Source: Lysobacteraceae bacterium (lineage in GTDB: Bacteria > Pseudomonadota > Gammaproteobacteria > Xanthomonadales > Xanthomonadaceae). From it: DNA of 64,000 nt. The stretch spans positions 1-64,000 of the forward strand of contig JAMLIV010000005.1 of NCBI GenBank assembly GCA_023954075.1, written 5' to 3'. The position numbers and the translations under genes are program-made. Position 1 is the stretch's first letter. Each line of letters starts with the position of its first letter. The notes beneath the pieces are model-generated. The model had not been told where the DNA came from. It was given only the letters and a program-made list of their open reading frames with translations, and searched no databases. Below are positions 9,512-19,437 of this stretch, one piece after another.

Positions 9512-12103
9512 TCAGGGCGGCGGCGTGCCGCCAGCATCCGGTGCATCAAGCGCATCCAGTCGCGCCAGCCATCGGGCGTGAGGTTCGGCGTTCTCGGGGG
9601 CTGAGGCGTACAGGGCGACGAAGGCGGCTGCCGTGGCGCGCTGTTCCTCCCGTGATCTGATGGCGTTTGCCGTATCCCAGGACGCCTGCATTGCGCCAGC
9701 GGCATCCTCCACTCTTCCCTGCGCCTGCAGGGCTTGCCCCAGGTGACGCTGGGCGCGGGCGATCGGCGGCGACGGGGACAGTGCGAGGCGCTCCCAGGCG
9801 GCCAGGGCCTCGGTAAGAAAACCGGCCGCAAGAGTCGCTTCACCAAGGCCCAGCCTGACTTCGCCCAGGCTCATCTGCATGCGCAGGCTGAGCGGGTGCT
9901 CGGCTCCAAGAACCTCGATCATGCCGGCGCGGGCCTGCTCCTGCAGCGGCAGCGCAGCCGCGTAATCACCGCGCTTGCGCGCATCGGCGGCGAGGTTGTT
10001 GAGTGCGATCAGGGTGCGGGGGTGGCGGGCGCCCAGGCTGGCGCGATAGGCCTGGAACACTTCCGCGTGCATCGCCTCCGCCTCGTCCAGCCGGCCCTGC
10101 CGCGCAAGCGCCGTCGCCAGGTTGGAGAGAATCGACAGCACGCTGGCGGACTGGGCGTCATGGATCCGCCGCGCAGCCGCCAGCGCCTGCTGCAACAGCT
10201 CCGCGGCCTGGTCGTTGCGACCGGCGTTCAGCAGGAGCTGCCCGAGCACGGCGCGCTCGCCGACGACATTCGGATCCTCGCTGCCGCGCAGTGCCTCCAT
10301 GCGCGCGAGCGCGGCGCGCAGTTCGGCCTCGGCCCGCGGCAGGTTGCCGGCATCCATGTGCCAGCGCGCGAACAGGCCGCGCGCCAACGCGGTATCGAAG
10401 CTGTCGTCCCCGAGGTGTCGACGGTGCCGCGCAAGCATGTCCTCGATGGTGGCCTCGTCGATGCCCTGACCGCTGCGCATGCCCAGATCGACCTGTTCGC
10501 GCAGGCTGGCGAGGGTCAGCGGGTCGCCGGGACCGACGGTACGGTGGAAGAGGTCCAGCGCCTCGCGCTGGATCGGTGCCGCCTGGTCGAACCGATTGAG
10601 GTCGATGTAGATGCTGGCGAGGCTTTGCAGCAGCCGCGCCTGCACCCGCGGCTGGTCGGCCAGGTTCCGGCGCGCAGCGTCGACGGCGCGCCGAAGCATG
10701 CCTTCGTCGAGGCTGTCGATGGCGAGCCCCACCGTGTCGATTTGCCCGATGGCGCGACGGCGAAGTTCGGGATCCAGTCCGACGTCGGCCAGTGCGGCAT
10801 CCAGCGCCGCGTGGATCCGGGCACCAACCTGCGCCGGTTCGACCGAACGCAGCATGCTCGACTGGAAATCGACCACGGTCTGCAGCTCGAGCGCCTGCTC
10901 TCGGACCTGCTGCTGGCCCAGCAGCACGGCGACGATCCCGCCCAGCCCGAGGACCAGGCACAGCGCGGCCAGCGCGCTGGCACCGGGATTGCGGCGGACG
11001 AGTCGGGCCACGCGGCCCCGAAGGCTGGCGCGGCGCGCCTGGATCGGCCGATGGTACAGCCAGGCATGCAGATCCATTGCCAGCGCATCCGCCCCGGCAT
11101 AGCGCGCCTGCGGCTCTCGCGCCATGGCCTGGGCCAGGATCGCATCCAGATCGCCTCGCAGCGCGTGCGCGGCAAGCGGGTTGCCGGCAGCCGCCGCCAC
11201 CTGCGAGGCGGGCACGGGATCTCCGGCCGCGTCGAGGCGCGGCGACTGGCCGGTCAGCAGTCGGTGCAATACCGCCCCGAGGCCGTAGACGTCGACCGCG
11301 GTGCTCAGCGGCACGTCGCCAGCCCGCTGTTCGGGCGCGGCGTAGTCGGGCGTGAACGCGCGCGTGAGCGTCGCTTCCCCGGTGGTATCGCCATCCAGCA
11401 GGCGGGCAATGCCGAAGTCGAGCAAACAGGCGCTGCCGTCGTCATCCACGAGGATGTTTGCAGGCTTGATGTCGCGGTGGACGACCAGCAAACGATTGGC
11501 ATGCGCGACCGCGCCGCACACCTGGTGCAACAGGCGTACGCGCGCTGGAATATCGAGCTGGTGGTGCTCGCACCAGGCATCGATGCGCTCGCCTTCGATC
11601 AGGCTCATCGCAAGATAGGGCGTGCCGTCCGCTGCGATGCCGCCGTCGAGCAGGCGCGCGATGTGCGGGTGCTGGAGCTGGGCCAGGATGCGGCGCTCGC
11701 GCCGGAAGCGCGCATGATCGTCCTGACTGCGCAGCACGAGGCTGAGTACCTTCACGGCGGCCTGCTGCCGGTAGTCGCCACCCACGCGCTCGGCGCGATA
11801 GACCACGGCCATGCCGCCGCGCCCCAAGAGTTCCAGCAGGTGCCAGTCGCCCAGGTTTCGCCCCAGCAGCGGGTCTGCGGCGCAGCCATCGGGCAACGGC
11901 AGGACGGATACAAGCGCAGCGTCCGAATCCAGCAGCGGGCTGGCCTCTCCGGCTCGGCGCAGCAACGCTTCGAGCTTGTCACGCACCCCGGCGGAGATGT
12001 CCAGCGTCGCGACGCGACGGCTGCGCGCATCGGGTGCCAGTTCGATCAGCGCATCGAACAGCCGATCCGCCTCACGCCACTGATCGCGCTCGGTGGCATC
12101 CAT
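9512..12103 (-). CDS. Transmembrane Ser/Thr protein kinase with C-terminal TPR repeats
   Basis: This is an 863-residue Hanks-type kinase. A short helical N-terminal region (1-85) resembles the extension seen on kinases paired with ECF sigma factors. The kinase domain (about 88-350) has glycine loop LGRGGMAVVY, Lys118 (AAVKVL), HRD at 209-211 (VVHRDIKPAN) and DFG at 229-231, so it should be active. A single membrane helix at about 375-396 precedes TPR-like repeats (about 480-840). The ATG at 12103 lies four bases after the sigma factor stop, so the two are cotranscribed and probably act together: the kinase senses outside or partner proteins through its TPR part and controls the sigma factor or its targets. 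That partnership is inferred from pairing in other Xanthomonadales and Planctomycetes; the stimulus is unknown. Confidence 0.9.
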   Translation of the reverse strand: MDATERDQWREADRLFDALIELAPDARSRRVATLDISAGVRDKLEALLRRAGEASPLLDSDAALVSVLPLPDGCAADPLLGRNLGDWHLLELLGRGGMAVVYRAERVGGDYRQQAAVKVLSLVLRSQDDHARFRRERRILAQLQHPHIARLLDGGIAADGTPYLAMSLIEGERIDAWCEHHQLDIPARVRLLHQVCGAVAHANRLLVVHRDIKPANILVDDDGSACLLDFGIARLLDGDTTGEATLTRAFTPDYAAPEQRAGDVPLSTAVDVYGLGAVLHRLLTGQSPRLDAAGDPVPASQVAAAAGNPLAAHALRGDLDAILAQAMAREPQARYAGADALAMDLHAWLYHRPIQARRASLRGRVARLVRRNPGASALAALCLVLGLGGIVAVLLGQQQVREQALELQTVVDFQSSMLRSVEPAQVGARIHAALDAALADVGLDPELRRRAIGQIDTVGLAIDSLDEGMLRRAVDAARRNLADQPRVQARLLQSLASIYIDLNRFDQAAPIQREALDLFHRTVGPGDPLTLASLREQVDLGMRSGQGIDEATIEDMLARHRRHLGDDSFDTALARGLFARWHMDAGNLPRAEAELRAALARMEALRGSEDPNVVGERAVLGQLLLNAGRNDQAAELLQQALAAARRIHDAQSASVLSILSNLATALARQGRLDEAEAMHAEVFQAYRASLGARHPRTLIALNNLAADARKRGDYAAALPLQEQARAGMIEVLGAEHPLSLRMQMSLGEVRLGLGEATLAAGFLTEALAAWERLALSPSPPIARAQRHLGQALQAQGRVEDAAGAMQASWDTANAIRSREEQRATAAAFVALYASAPENAEPHARWLARLDALDAPDAGGTPPP

Positions 12104-12107
12104 CGGC

Positions 12108-12659
12108 TCAGTCCAGCTGGGCCAGAAGCAGGGCGCGGGCGCGCTGCCAGTCGCGGCTGATCGAACGCAGCGAGCGCCCCAGAGTCGCGGCAAGTTCTTC
12201 GAGCGTCATGCCGGCGAAGACGCGCAATTCAACCAGCTCCCGCAGTTCGGGATTGATCTCGTCGAGCCGATCGAGCGCGGCGTTGATGTCCAGGAGGTCC
12301 GGTTCGGTGATCGCCTCCGCATCGCCACCCGTTCCGGTCAACGTCACCTGCGCGAGCGGCCCGCCGCGCTTGAGGCTGGCGCGCGCGCGCGCGCTGTCGA
12401 TCAGGATGTGGCGCATCGCGCGCGCCGCGCAGGCGAAGAAGTGGCGGCGGTCGGTCAGATCCAGGGCACTGGCCCCGATCAGCTTCAGGTAGGCCTCGTT
12501 GACCAGGGCAGTCGGGCTCAGCGTCGCCTCGGAAGCGGACTCGCGCAGGCGCGCCCCGGCGAGGGTCCGCAGCGCCGGATAGACGGCTGTGAACACCGCG
12601 TCCAGCTCATGCGCCTGCCCCGATCTGGCGGCTTCGAGAAGTTCCGTGATGTCGCCCAC
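12108..12659 (-). CDS. ECF-type RNA polymerase sigma factor (Planctomycete/Xanthomonad kinase-linked group)
   Basis: The 183-residue protein has sigma region 2 (about 10-95: LSPTALVNEAYLKLIG, FFACAARAMRHILIDSARA) and region 4 with a helix-turn-helix (about 130-180: VELRVFAGMTLEELAATLGRS followed by LRSISRDWQRARALL). The NEAYLKL and ARAMRHILID motifs are typical of the roughly 180-residue ECF family usually encoded beside Ser/Thr kinases (TIGR02999-like). No anti-sigma factor is present; the downstream kinase is the likely regulator. I chose a GTG start at 12659 because it gives the family length and follows a GGGCGGGG stretch. The upstream in-frame extension is low-complexity and not conserved-looking. 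Confidence 0.87.
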   Translation of the reverse strand: MGDITELLEAARSGQAHELDAVFTAVYPALRTLAGARLRESASEATLSPTALVNEAYLKLIGASALDLTDRRHFFACAARAMRHILIDSARARASLKRGGPLAQVTLTGTGGDAEAITEPDLLDINAALDRLDEINPELRELVELRVFAGMTLEELAATLGRSLRSISRDWQRARALLLAQLD

Positions 12660-12692
12660 GGCACCCCGCCCGGCTTGGTTCGACAGCCTCAG

Positions 12693-12698
12693 ATGATA
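12693..12698 (-). promoter_or_regulatory. Possible -10 element for the sigma factor-kinase operon
   Basis: A minus-strand TATCAT lies 34 bases upstream of the proposed GTG start in the 242-base truB/sigma gap. No good -35 is seen. Two near-identical TGACAGGAG / TTACAGGAG elements (about 12777-12803) lie further upstream on the same strand and might be an activator site. Confidence 0.3.
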
Positions 12699-12901
12699 GC
12701 GCGACGCCGCCGCGGAAACCGTCGCTGCCGCAGGCGTGCGGGCAGGCGGAAAGCGAAGCGACCAATGACCGGGTCTCCTGTAACAGGCGGAGGCTCCTGT
12801 CACCCGGCCGGTGGTTCGCCTGATGCGCCTGCGGACATCCCGCTGGCGCAGTACGCATCGAAAGGAGGCCGCCGTGCCGCCCACGGCCTTTCCGTTCCGA
12901 C

Positions 12902-13819
12902 TCAGGCCGCAGGCAGTTGGAACAGGCGACGCGCCTGCAGCACGCCCCGCACCACGTCGACCAGGCCCAGAGCCTTTCCATTGGCGTCCAGCGCCAGCTG
13001 CGGCCCGTCGGCGGCCGATACCGCGAAGCGCTGGCCCTGGCGAAGGCGCTGCGCCTGGTCCGGATCCAGCACGATGCGGGGCCAGTGCGCCAGGCCGGCC
13101 TCGATCGGCAGCAATACGGCATCGAGTCCGGCAGGCCCGGACTGCGCCCGTTCCGCCAGATCCTCCAGTGTGAACATGCGCGGCGCGCGAAACGGTTCCA
13201 CCCACCGCCGGCGCAGCGCCGCGATGTGTCCGCCGCAGCCCAGCGCGCGCCCGAGGTCCCGCGCCAGGCTGCGGATATAGGTGCCGCTGCCGCAGGTGAC
13301 CTCCAGATCAAGCCAGTCCTCGCCCATGTCGCGCAGCGCGATGGCATGCACGGTGACTTCGCGCTCGGGCACCTCGAACTCTTCGCCCCGCCGCGCCTTG
13401 CGGTAGAGCGGCTCGCCGCCCTGCTTGAGGGCGCTGTAGCGCGGCGGGGCCTGGCGGATGCGGCCGATGAAGGGCGTCAACGCCGCCGCCACCCGCTCGT
13501 GATCCAGCGCCGGCACCGGGCGCTGCTGCAGCATGCGACCTTCCGCATCATCGGTATCGGTTTCGACGCCCAGCGCAACGCGCGCGAGATAGCACTTGTC
13601 GCCCTCCAGCAGCAGCCCGGCGATCTTGGTCGCCTCGCCCAGGCAGATCGGAAGCAGGCCGGTCGCGAGCGGGTCGAGCGCGCCGGTGTGGCCGCCCTTC
13701 TCGGCGTCGAAAATGCGCCGAACCCGCTGCAGCGCCTGGTTGGAGCTGAGGCCTTGTGGCTTGTCCAGCAGCACGATGCCGTGAACCGGACGCCAAGCGC
13801 GCGAAGGGGAAGGCGTCAT
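12902..13819 (-). CDS. truB: tRNA pseudouridine(55) synthase TruB
   Basis: At 305 residues this is the usual TruB length. It has the conserved [16 protein letters not shown] start, the catalytic aspartate Asp49 in [12 protein letters not shown], and a C-terminal PUA-like part. It converts U55 of tRNAs to pseudouridine in the T loop. It sits 24 bases after rbfA at the end of the rimP-nusA-infB operon. In E. coli and Xanthomonas rpsO follows truB; here rpsO is absent and the sigma factor/kinase pair is next. Confidence 0.97.
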   Translation of the reverse strand: MTPSPSRAWRPVHGIVLLDKPQGLSSNQALQRVRRIFDAEKGGHTGALDPLATGLLPICLGEATKIAGLLLEGDKCYLARVALGVETDTDDAEGRMLQQRPVPALDHERVAAALTPFIGRIRQAPPRYSALKQGGEPLYRKARRGEEFEVPEREVTVHAIALRDMGEDWLDLEVTCGSGTYIRSLARDLGRALGCGGHIAALRRRWVEPFRAPRMFTLEDLAERAQSGPAGLDAVLLPIEAGLAHWPRIVLDPDQAQRLRQGQRFAVSAADGPQLALDANGKALGLVDVVRGVLQARRLFQLPAA

Positions 13820-13843
13820 CGTGCGGCGTCAGGAAACGCCCGA

Positions 13844-14200
13844 TCAGGCATTCCCGCGATCCTGGTCCTCGCGCAGCAGCGCCTCGATGCGCTCGCCGCG
13901 ATCGACCGAATCGTCGTAATGAAAGTGCAGTTCGGGAACCGTGCGCAGCCGCACCCGGCGGCCCAGCTCGAAGCGCAGCTCGCGCGCCATCTCGTTGAGC
14001 GCCTTCACCACTTCCGCCGAACGCGCCGCTTCGAGCACGGTGACGAACACCTTGGCGTGCGCGAGATCGCGCGTGACCTCGACATCGGACACGCTGGCCG
14101 AGGCCAGCCCATGGTTGAGCACGGCCGCGTGCACCAGTTCGCCAAGGTCGCGGCGAAGCTGGGCGGAGACGCGGTCGGTGCGGTTGAAGCTTCGTTTCAT
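13844..14200 (-). CDS. rbfA: 30S ribosome-binding factor A
   Basis: The 118-residue KH-fold protein has the RbfA signatures RTDRVSAQLRRDLGELVH near the start, VSDVEVTRDLAHAKVFVTV in the middle and RTVPELHFHYDDS toward the end. RbfA assists late maturation of the 30S subunit and 16S rRNA 5' end processing, particularly in the cold. It lies between infB and truB in the conserved order, but is separated from infB by a 128-base spacer holding an inverted repeat element. Confidence 0.97.
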   Translation of the reverse strand: MKRSFNRTDRVSAQLRRDLGELVHAAVLNHGLASASVSDVEVTRDLAHAKVFVTVLEAARSAEVVKALNEMARELRFELGRRVRLRTVPELHFHYDDSVDRGERIEALLREDQDRGNA

Positions 14201-14202
14201 GG

Positions 14203-14328
14203 GGCCGGGAATCGCGAATGGAGAATGGAGAATCGGATTGCAGGACGTCGGCGGGTCCGGGATTCAGGCTCCGGGCGCACGGGGAACCGCTTTCACGATT
14301 CCCCACTCCCGATTCCCGATCCCCGGCC
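14203..14328. repeat. GGGAAT-type intergenic inverted repeat element between infB and rbfA
   Basis: The left arm (14205-14240) is built of GGGAATCG, GAATGGAGAATGG and AATCGG words. The right arm (14294-14326) is their approximate complement (CGATTCCCC, ACTCCCGATTCCCGATCCCC). A 50-60 base loop lies between. Short purine-rich palindromic elements of this kind occur in Xanthomonadales intergenic regions. Lying inside an operon, it may alter transcript stability or termination between infB and rbfA; no coding capacity. Confidence 0.6.
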
Positions 14329-16905
<2,577 letters not shown>

Positions 16906-16982
16906 GCGACTTCCTATCTCTTTGACCCGCCCGAAACGCGAGCGGATTCGTGATTATCGTGGGCTGGCAAGATGCCCCCCAG

Positions 16983-18470
16983 TCATTCAAACCAGTGCTT
17001 GCGCGCCTCCATGATGAGCGCGGCGGCACTGTCGGCATCGAGTCCCTCGACGTCGAGGATCTCGTCCACGGCCATGTCGGCCAGGTCATCGCGCGTCAGG
17101 ATGCCGCGACGGGCGAACTCGTAGGCGAGCGCCTCGTTCATCCCGGCGAGTTCCAGGAGATCTTCCGCCGGCTGGCTCTCGTCCAGTCCCTCCTCGACCG
17201 CCAGCGCCTCGTTCAGCAACGCATCACGCGCACGGGCGCGCAGCTCCTCCACGATGTCCTCGTCGAAGCCTTCGATCGCCAGCAGCTCGGCGGCCGGAAC
17301 ATAGGCCACTTCCTCCACCGAGGAAAACCCTTCGGCCACGAGGATTCCGGCGATTTCCTCGTCCACTTCGAGGCGGTCGATGAATGCCTGCCGCGCGATG
17401 TTCTGCTCGGCCTCGCTCTTGGCGGTGACCTGGTCCTGGGTCATCACATTGAGCTGCCAGCCGGTGAGCTTGCTGGCCAGACGCACGTTCTGGCCGCCGC
17501 GTCCGATCGCCTGGGCGAGCTTGTCCTCGGCCACGGCGATGTCCATCGAGTGTTTTTCCTCGTCCACGATGATCGACTGCACCTCGGCCGGTGCCATCGC
17601 ATTGATCACGAACTGCGCGGGATTTTCGGCCCACAGCACGATGTCGATGCGTTCGCCGTTGAGCTCGTTGGAGACCGCCTGCACGCGCGAGCCGCGCATG
17701 CCGATACACGCGCCGATGGGATCGGTACGGCTGTCGTGGGCGAGCACCGCGATCTTGGCGCGATCACCCGGATCGCGCGCGGCGGCCTTGATTTCCACCA
17801 GTCCCTGGCCGACTTCCGGCACCTCGAGCTTGAACAGCTCGATCATGAACTCGGGAGCGGTGCGCGACATGAAGATCTGCGGGCCGCGCGACTCGGCCCG
17901 AACCTCGGCCAGATAGCCGCGCACCCGGTCGCCGGCGCGCATGGTGTCGCGCGGAATCGCCTTGTCGCGGGAAATGTAGGCCTCGGCGTTGCCGCCCAGG
18001 TCGATGTAGACGCTGCCGCGCTCGACCCGCTTGACCACGCCGGTGAGGAGTTCGCCCACCCGGTCGGCGTAGGCTTCGACCACCTGCGCGCGCTCGGCTT
18101 CGCGCACGCGCTGCACGATGACCTGCTTGGCCGCCTGCGCCGCGATGCGCCCGAACTCGGCGTTTTCGACCTGTTCCTCGATGAACTCGCCGACCTGCGC
18201 CTCGGGGCGCACGTCGATGGCATCCATCAGACGAAGCTGGCGCGACGGGGATTCCATCACCACATCGTCGGCCACGACTTCCCAGCGCCGGAACGTCTCG
18301 TACTCGCCGCTGCGCGGATCGATCGTCACGCGCATCGTCACGTCTTCGTCCGGGTAGCGTTTCTTGGCCGCGGACGCCAGCGCCGCTTCCATCGCCTCGA
18401 CGATGACCTGTCGCGCCACACCCTTTTCGTGGGCGACGGCTTCAACGACGTTCAACAGTTCCTTGCTCAT
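16983..18470 (-). CDS. nusA: Transcription termination/antitermination protein NusA
   Basis: The 495-residue protein shows the NusA N-terminal RNA polymerase-binding domain (MSKELLNVVEAVAHEKGVAR), an S1 domain (about 135-200: GSVYIDLGGNAEAYISRDKA), KH1/KH2 (IGACIGMRGSRVQAVSNELN; IGRGGQNVRLASKLTGW) and two acidic C-terminal repeats. It binds RNA polymerase and controls pausing, termination and rRNA antitermination. It lies 59 bases after rimP and 77 before infB. Confidence 0.98.
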   Translation of the reverse strand: MSKELLNVVEAVAHEKGVARQVIVEAMEAALASAAKKRYPDEDVTMRVTIDPRSGEYETFRRWEVVADDVVMESPSRQLRLMDAIDVRPEAQVGEFIEEQVENAEFGRIAAQAAKQVIVQRVREAERAQVVEAYADRVGELLTGVVKRVERGSVYIDLGGNAEAYISRDKAIPRDTMRAGDRVRGYLAEVRAESRGPQIFMSRTAPEFMIELFKLEVPEVGQGLVEIKAAARDPGDRAKIAVLAHDSRTDPIGACIGMRGSRVQAVSNELNGERIDIVLWAENPAQFVINAMAPAEVQSIIVDEEKHSMDIAVAEDKLAQAIGRGGQNVRLASKLTGWQLNVMTQDQVTAKSEAEQNIARQAFIDRLEVDEEIAGILVAEGFSSVEEVAYVPAAELLAIEGFDEDIVEELRARARDALLNEALAVEEGLDESQPAEDLLELAGMNEALAYEFARRGILTRDDLADMAVDEILDVEGLDADSAAALIMEARKHWFE

Positions 18471-18529
18471 CTGTATCGCTCCGTCGGACCGCTCACGGCC
18501 CTGTCGAGTTGACGAAAATCAGGCGATCC

Positions 18530-19051
18530 TCACGAATCGCGCTGTTTCTGCCGGGTGCCGCCGGAAGGCGCGCGCCCGGGCTTGGCGGGTGGCTCGAAGA
18601 CCGGGACCAGCCGGGCCTTCTGGATGGCCGAACAGACCAGCGCCACGGGCTGCCCGTCCTGTTCGATGGTGATGCTGTCGCCGTCGACCGCAAGGATCGG
18701 CCCCTGGAAACGGCGGCGCCCGTCCTGCGGGAACTCCAGCGTCAGTTTGGCCGTCTGCCCGATGAAGCGCGCGTACTGCGCCGGCTTGAACAGCGGGCGG
18801 TCCAGCCCCGGCGAGGAGACCTCCAGCGTGTAGTGCGTCTCGATCGGATCGTTCACGTCCAGCAGCGCGCTGACTTCGCGGCTGACCGCCTCGCAGTCCT
18901 CCAGCGTCACCCCGCGCTCCGGCTCGTCGATGTACAGCCGAAGCACCGCGTTGCCGCTGCCGGGGATGAACTCCACGCCAAGCAGCTCAAGCCCGAGCGC
19001 GGTCACGGCAGGGGACAGCAGTGCTTCGATGTCGCGTTCGATCGAGGTCAT
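18530..19051 (-). CDS. rimP: Ribosome maturation factor RimP
   Basis: At 173 residues it carries the RimP signatures LGLELLGVEFIPGSGNAVLRLYID and THYTLEVSSPGLDRPLFKP, followed by an SH3-like C-terminal domain (LTLEFPQDGRRRFQGPI). It is needed for 30S subunit maturation. The ATG at 19051 starts MTSIERDIEALL; the in-frame extension beyond it runs back through the tRNA and is spurious. A Thr/Arg/Lys-rich tail of about 18 residues is not part of the core fold. Confidence 0.96.
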   Translation of the reverse strand: MTSIERDIEALLSPAVTALGLELLGVEFIPGSGNAVLRLYIDEPERGVTLEDCEAVSREVSALLDVNDPIETHYTLEVSSPGLDRPLFKPAQYARFIGQTAKLTLEFPQDGRRRFQGPILAVDGDSITIEQDGQPVALVCSAIQKARLVPVFEPPAKPGRAPSGGTRQKQRDS

Positions 19052-19077
19052 GGAAAAACGGGCAACACCTTGTTCAA

Positions 19078-19106
19078 AGCAAAAGAAAAGGGGCACGAGG
19101 CCCCTT
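19078..19106 (-). terminator. Terminator between initiator tRNA and rimP
   Basis: Stem AAGGGGC/GCCCCTT (19088-19106) is followed on the minus strand by TTTTCTTTTGCTTTG. It is a strong-looking intrinsic terminator only 27 bases upstream of the rimP ATG. Transcription of the rimP operon must therefore read through it or start between it and rimP. Confidence 0.7.
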
Positions 19107-19126
19107 GCAGTCCAGTCCGGTTTCAC

Positions 19127-19172
19127 GGAGGCCTGGCCAGGCCTCCAGGAAAGTCCGCCTGCGGACCTTCCT
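19127..19172. repeat. Two adjacent perfect or near-perfect palindromes between metY and rimP
   Basis: 19127-19146 is a perfect 20-bp palindrome (GGAGGCCTGG and its complement). Directly next to it, 19147-19172 forms a 12-bp stem with one mismatch and a two-base loop (GTCCGC-CT-GCGGAC at the tip). Neither has a T tract in a terminator position. They may be tRNA processing hairpins, protein sites or cruciform-forming repeats. Confidence 0.5.
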
Positions 19173-19182
19173 CGGTCCGGCA

Positions 19183-19210
19183 AATGAAAGAGCCTCCGAA
19201 GAGGCCCTCT
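19183..19210 (-). terminator. Possible terminator directly after initiator tRNA
   Basis: On the minus strand GAGGCTC and its imperfect partner form a hairpin with a UUCG loop, followed by CTTTCATTTG. It lies 12 bases after the tRNA 3' end. The stem contains a two-base bulge, so efficiency may be partial. Confidence 0.5.
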
Positions 19211-19221
19211 CATCACCGAAC

Positions 19222-19298
19222 TGGTAGCGGGGGCAGGATTTGAACCTGCGACCTTCGGGTTATGAGCCCGACGAGCTGCCAGACTGCTCCACCCCGCA
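19222..19298 (-). tRNA. metY: Initiator tRNA-fMet (anticodon CAU)
   Basis: This is a 77-nt cloverleaf on the minus strand with anticodon loop CTCATAA, three G-C pairs next to the loop (GGG/CCC), T loop TTCAAAT and encoded CCA. Position 1 (T) and position 72 (T) do not pair; an unpaired 1:72 position plus the GGG/CCC anticodon stem are the hallmarks of initiator tRNA. In E. coli the same gene (metY) heads the rimP-nusA-infB operon, and here it lies in the same place. Confidence 0.95.
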
Positions 19299-19437
19299 GC
19301 AGAGTCGCTCATTATAGGAACAAGTATCTCCCTCTGCAATAGCGGGAGGGTGCGGCAACTGCGGGTTGGCGAACCTCCGCCCGTCCTGCGGCGGCCGGAC
19401 GCGTCGGAAAGGCGGCAGTCCGGCGATTCCCGCGCGG

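Noticed and set aside
12660-12901. rpsO or a small gene between truB and the sigma factor
   Set aside because: No frame matches the S15 sequence and none has a plausible start and ribosome site.
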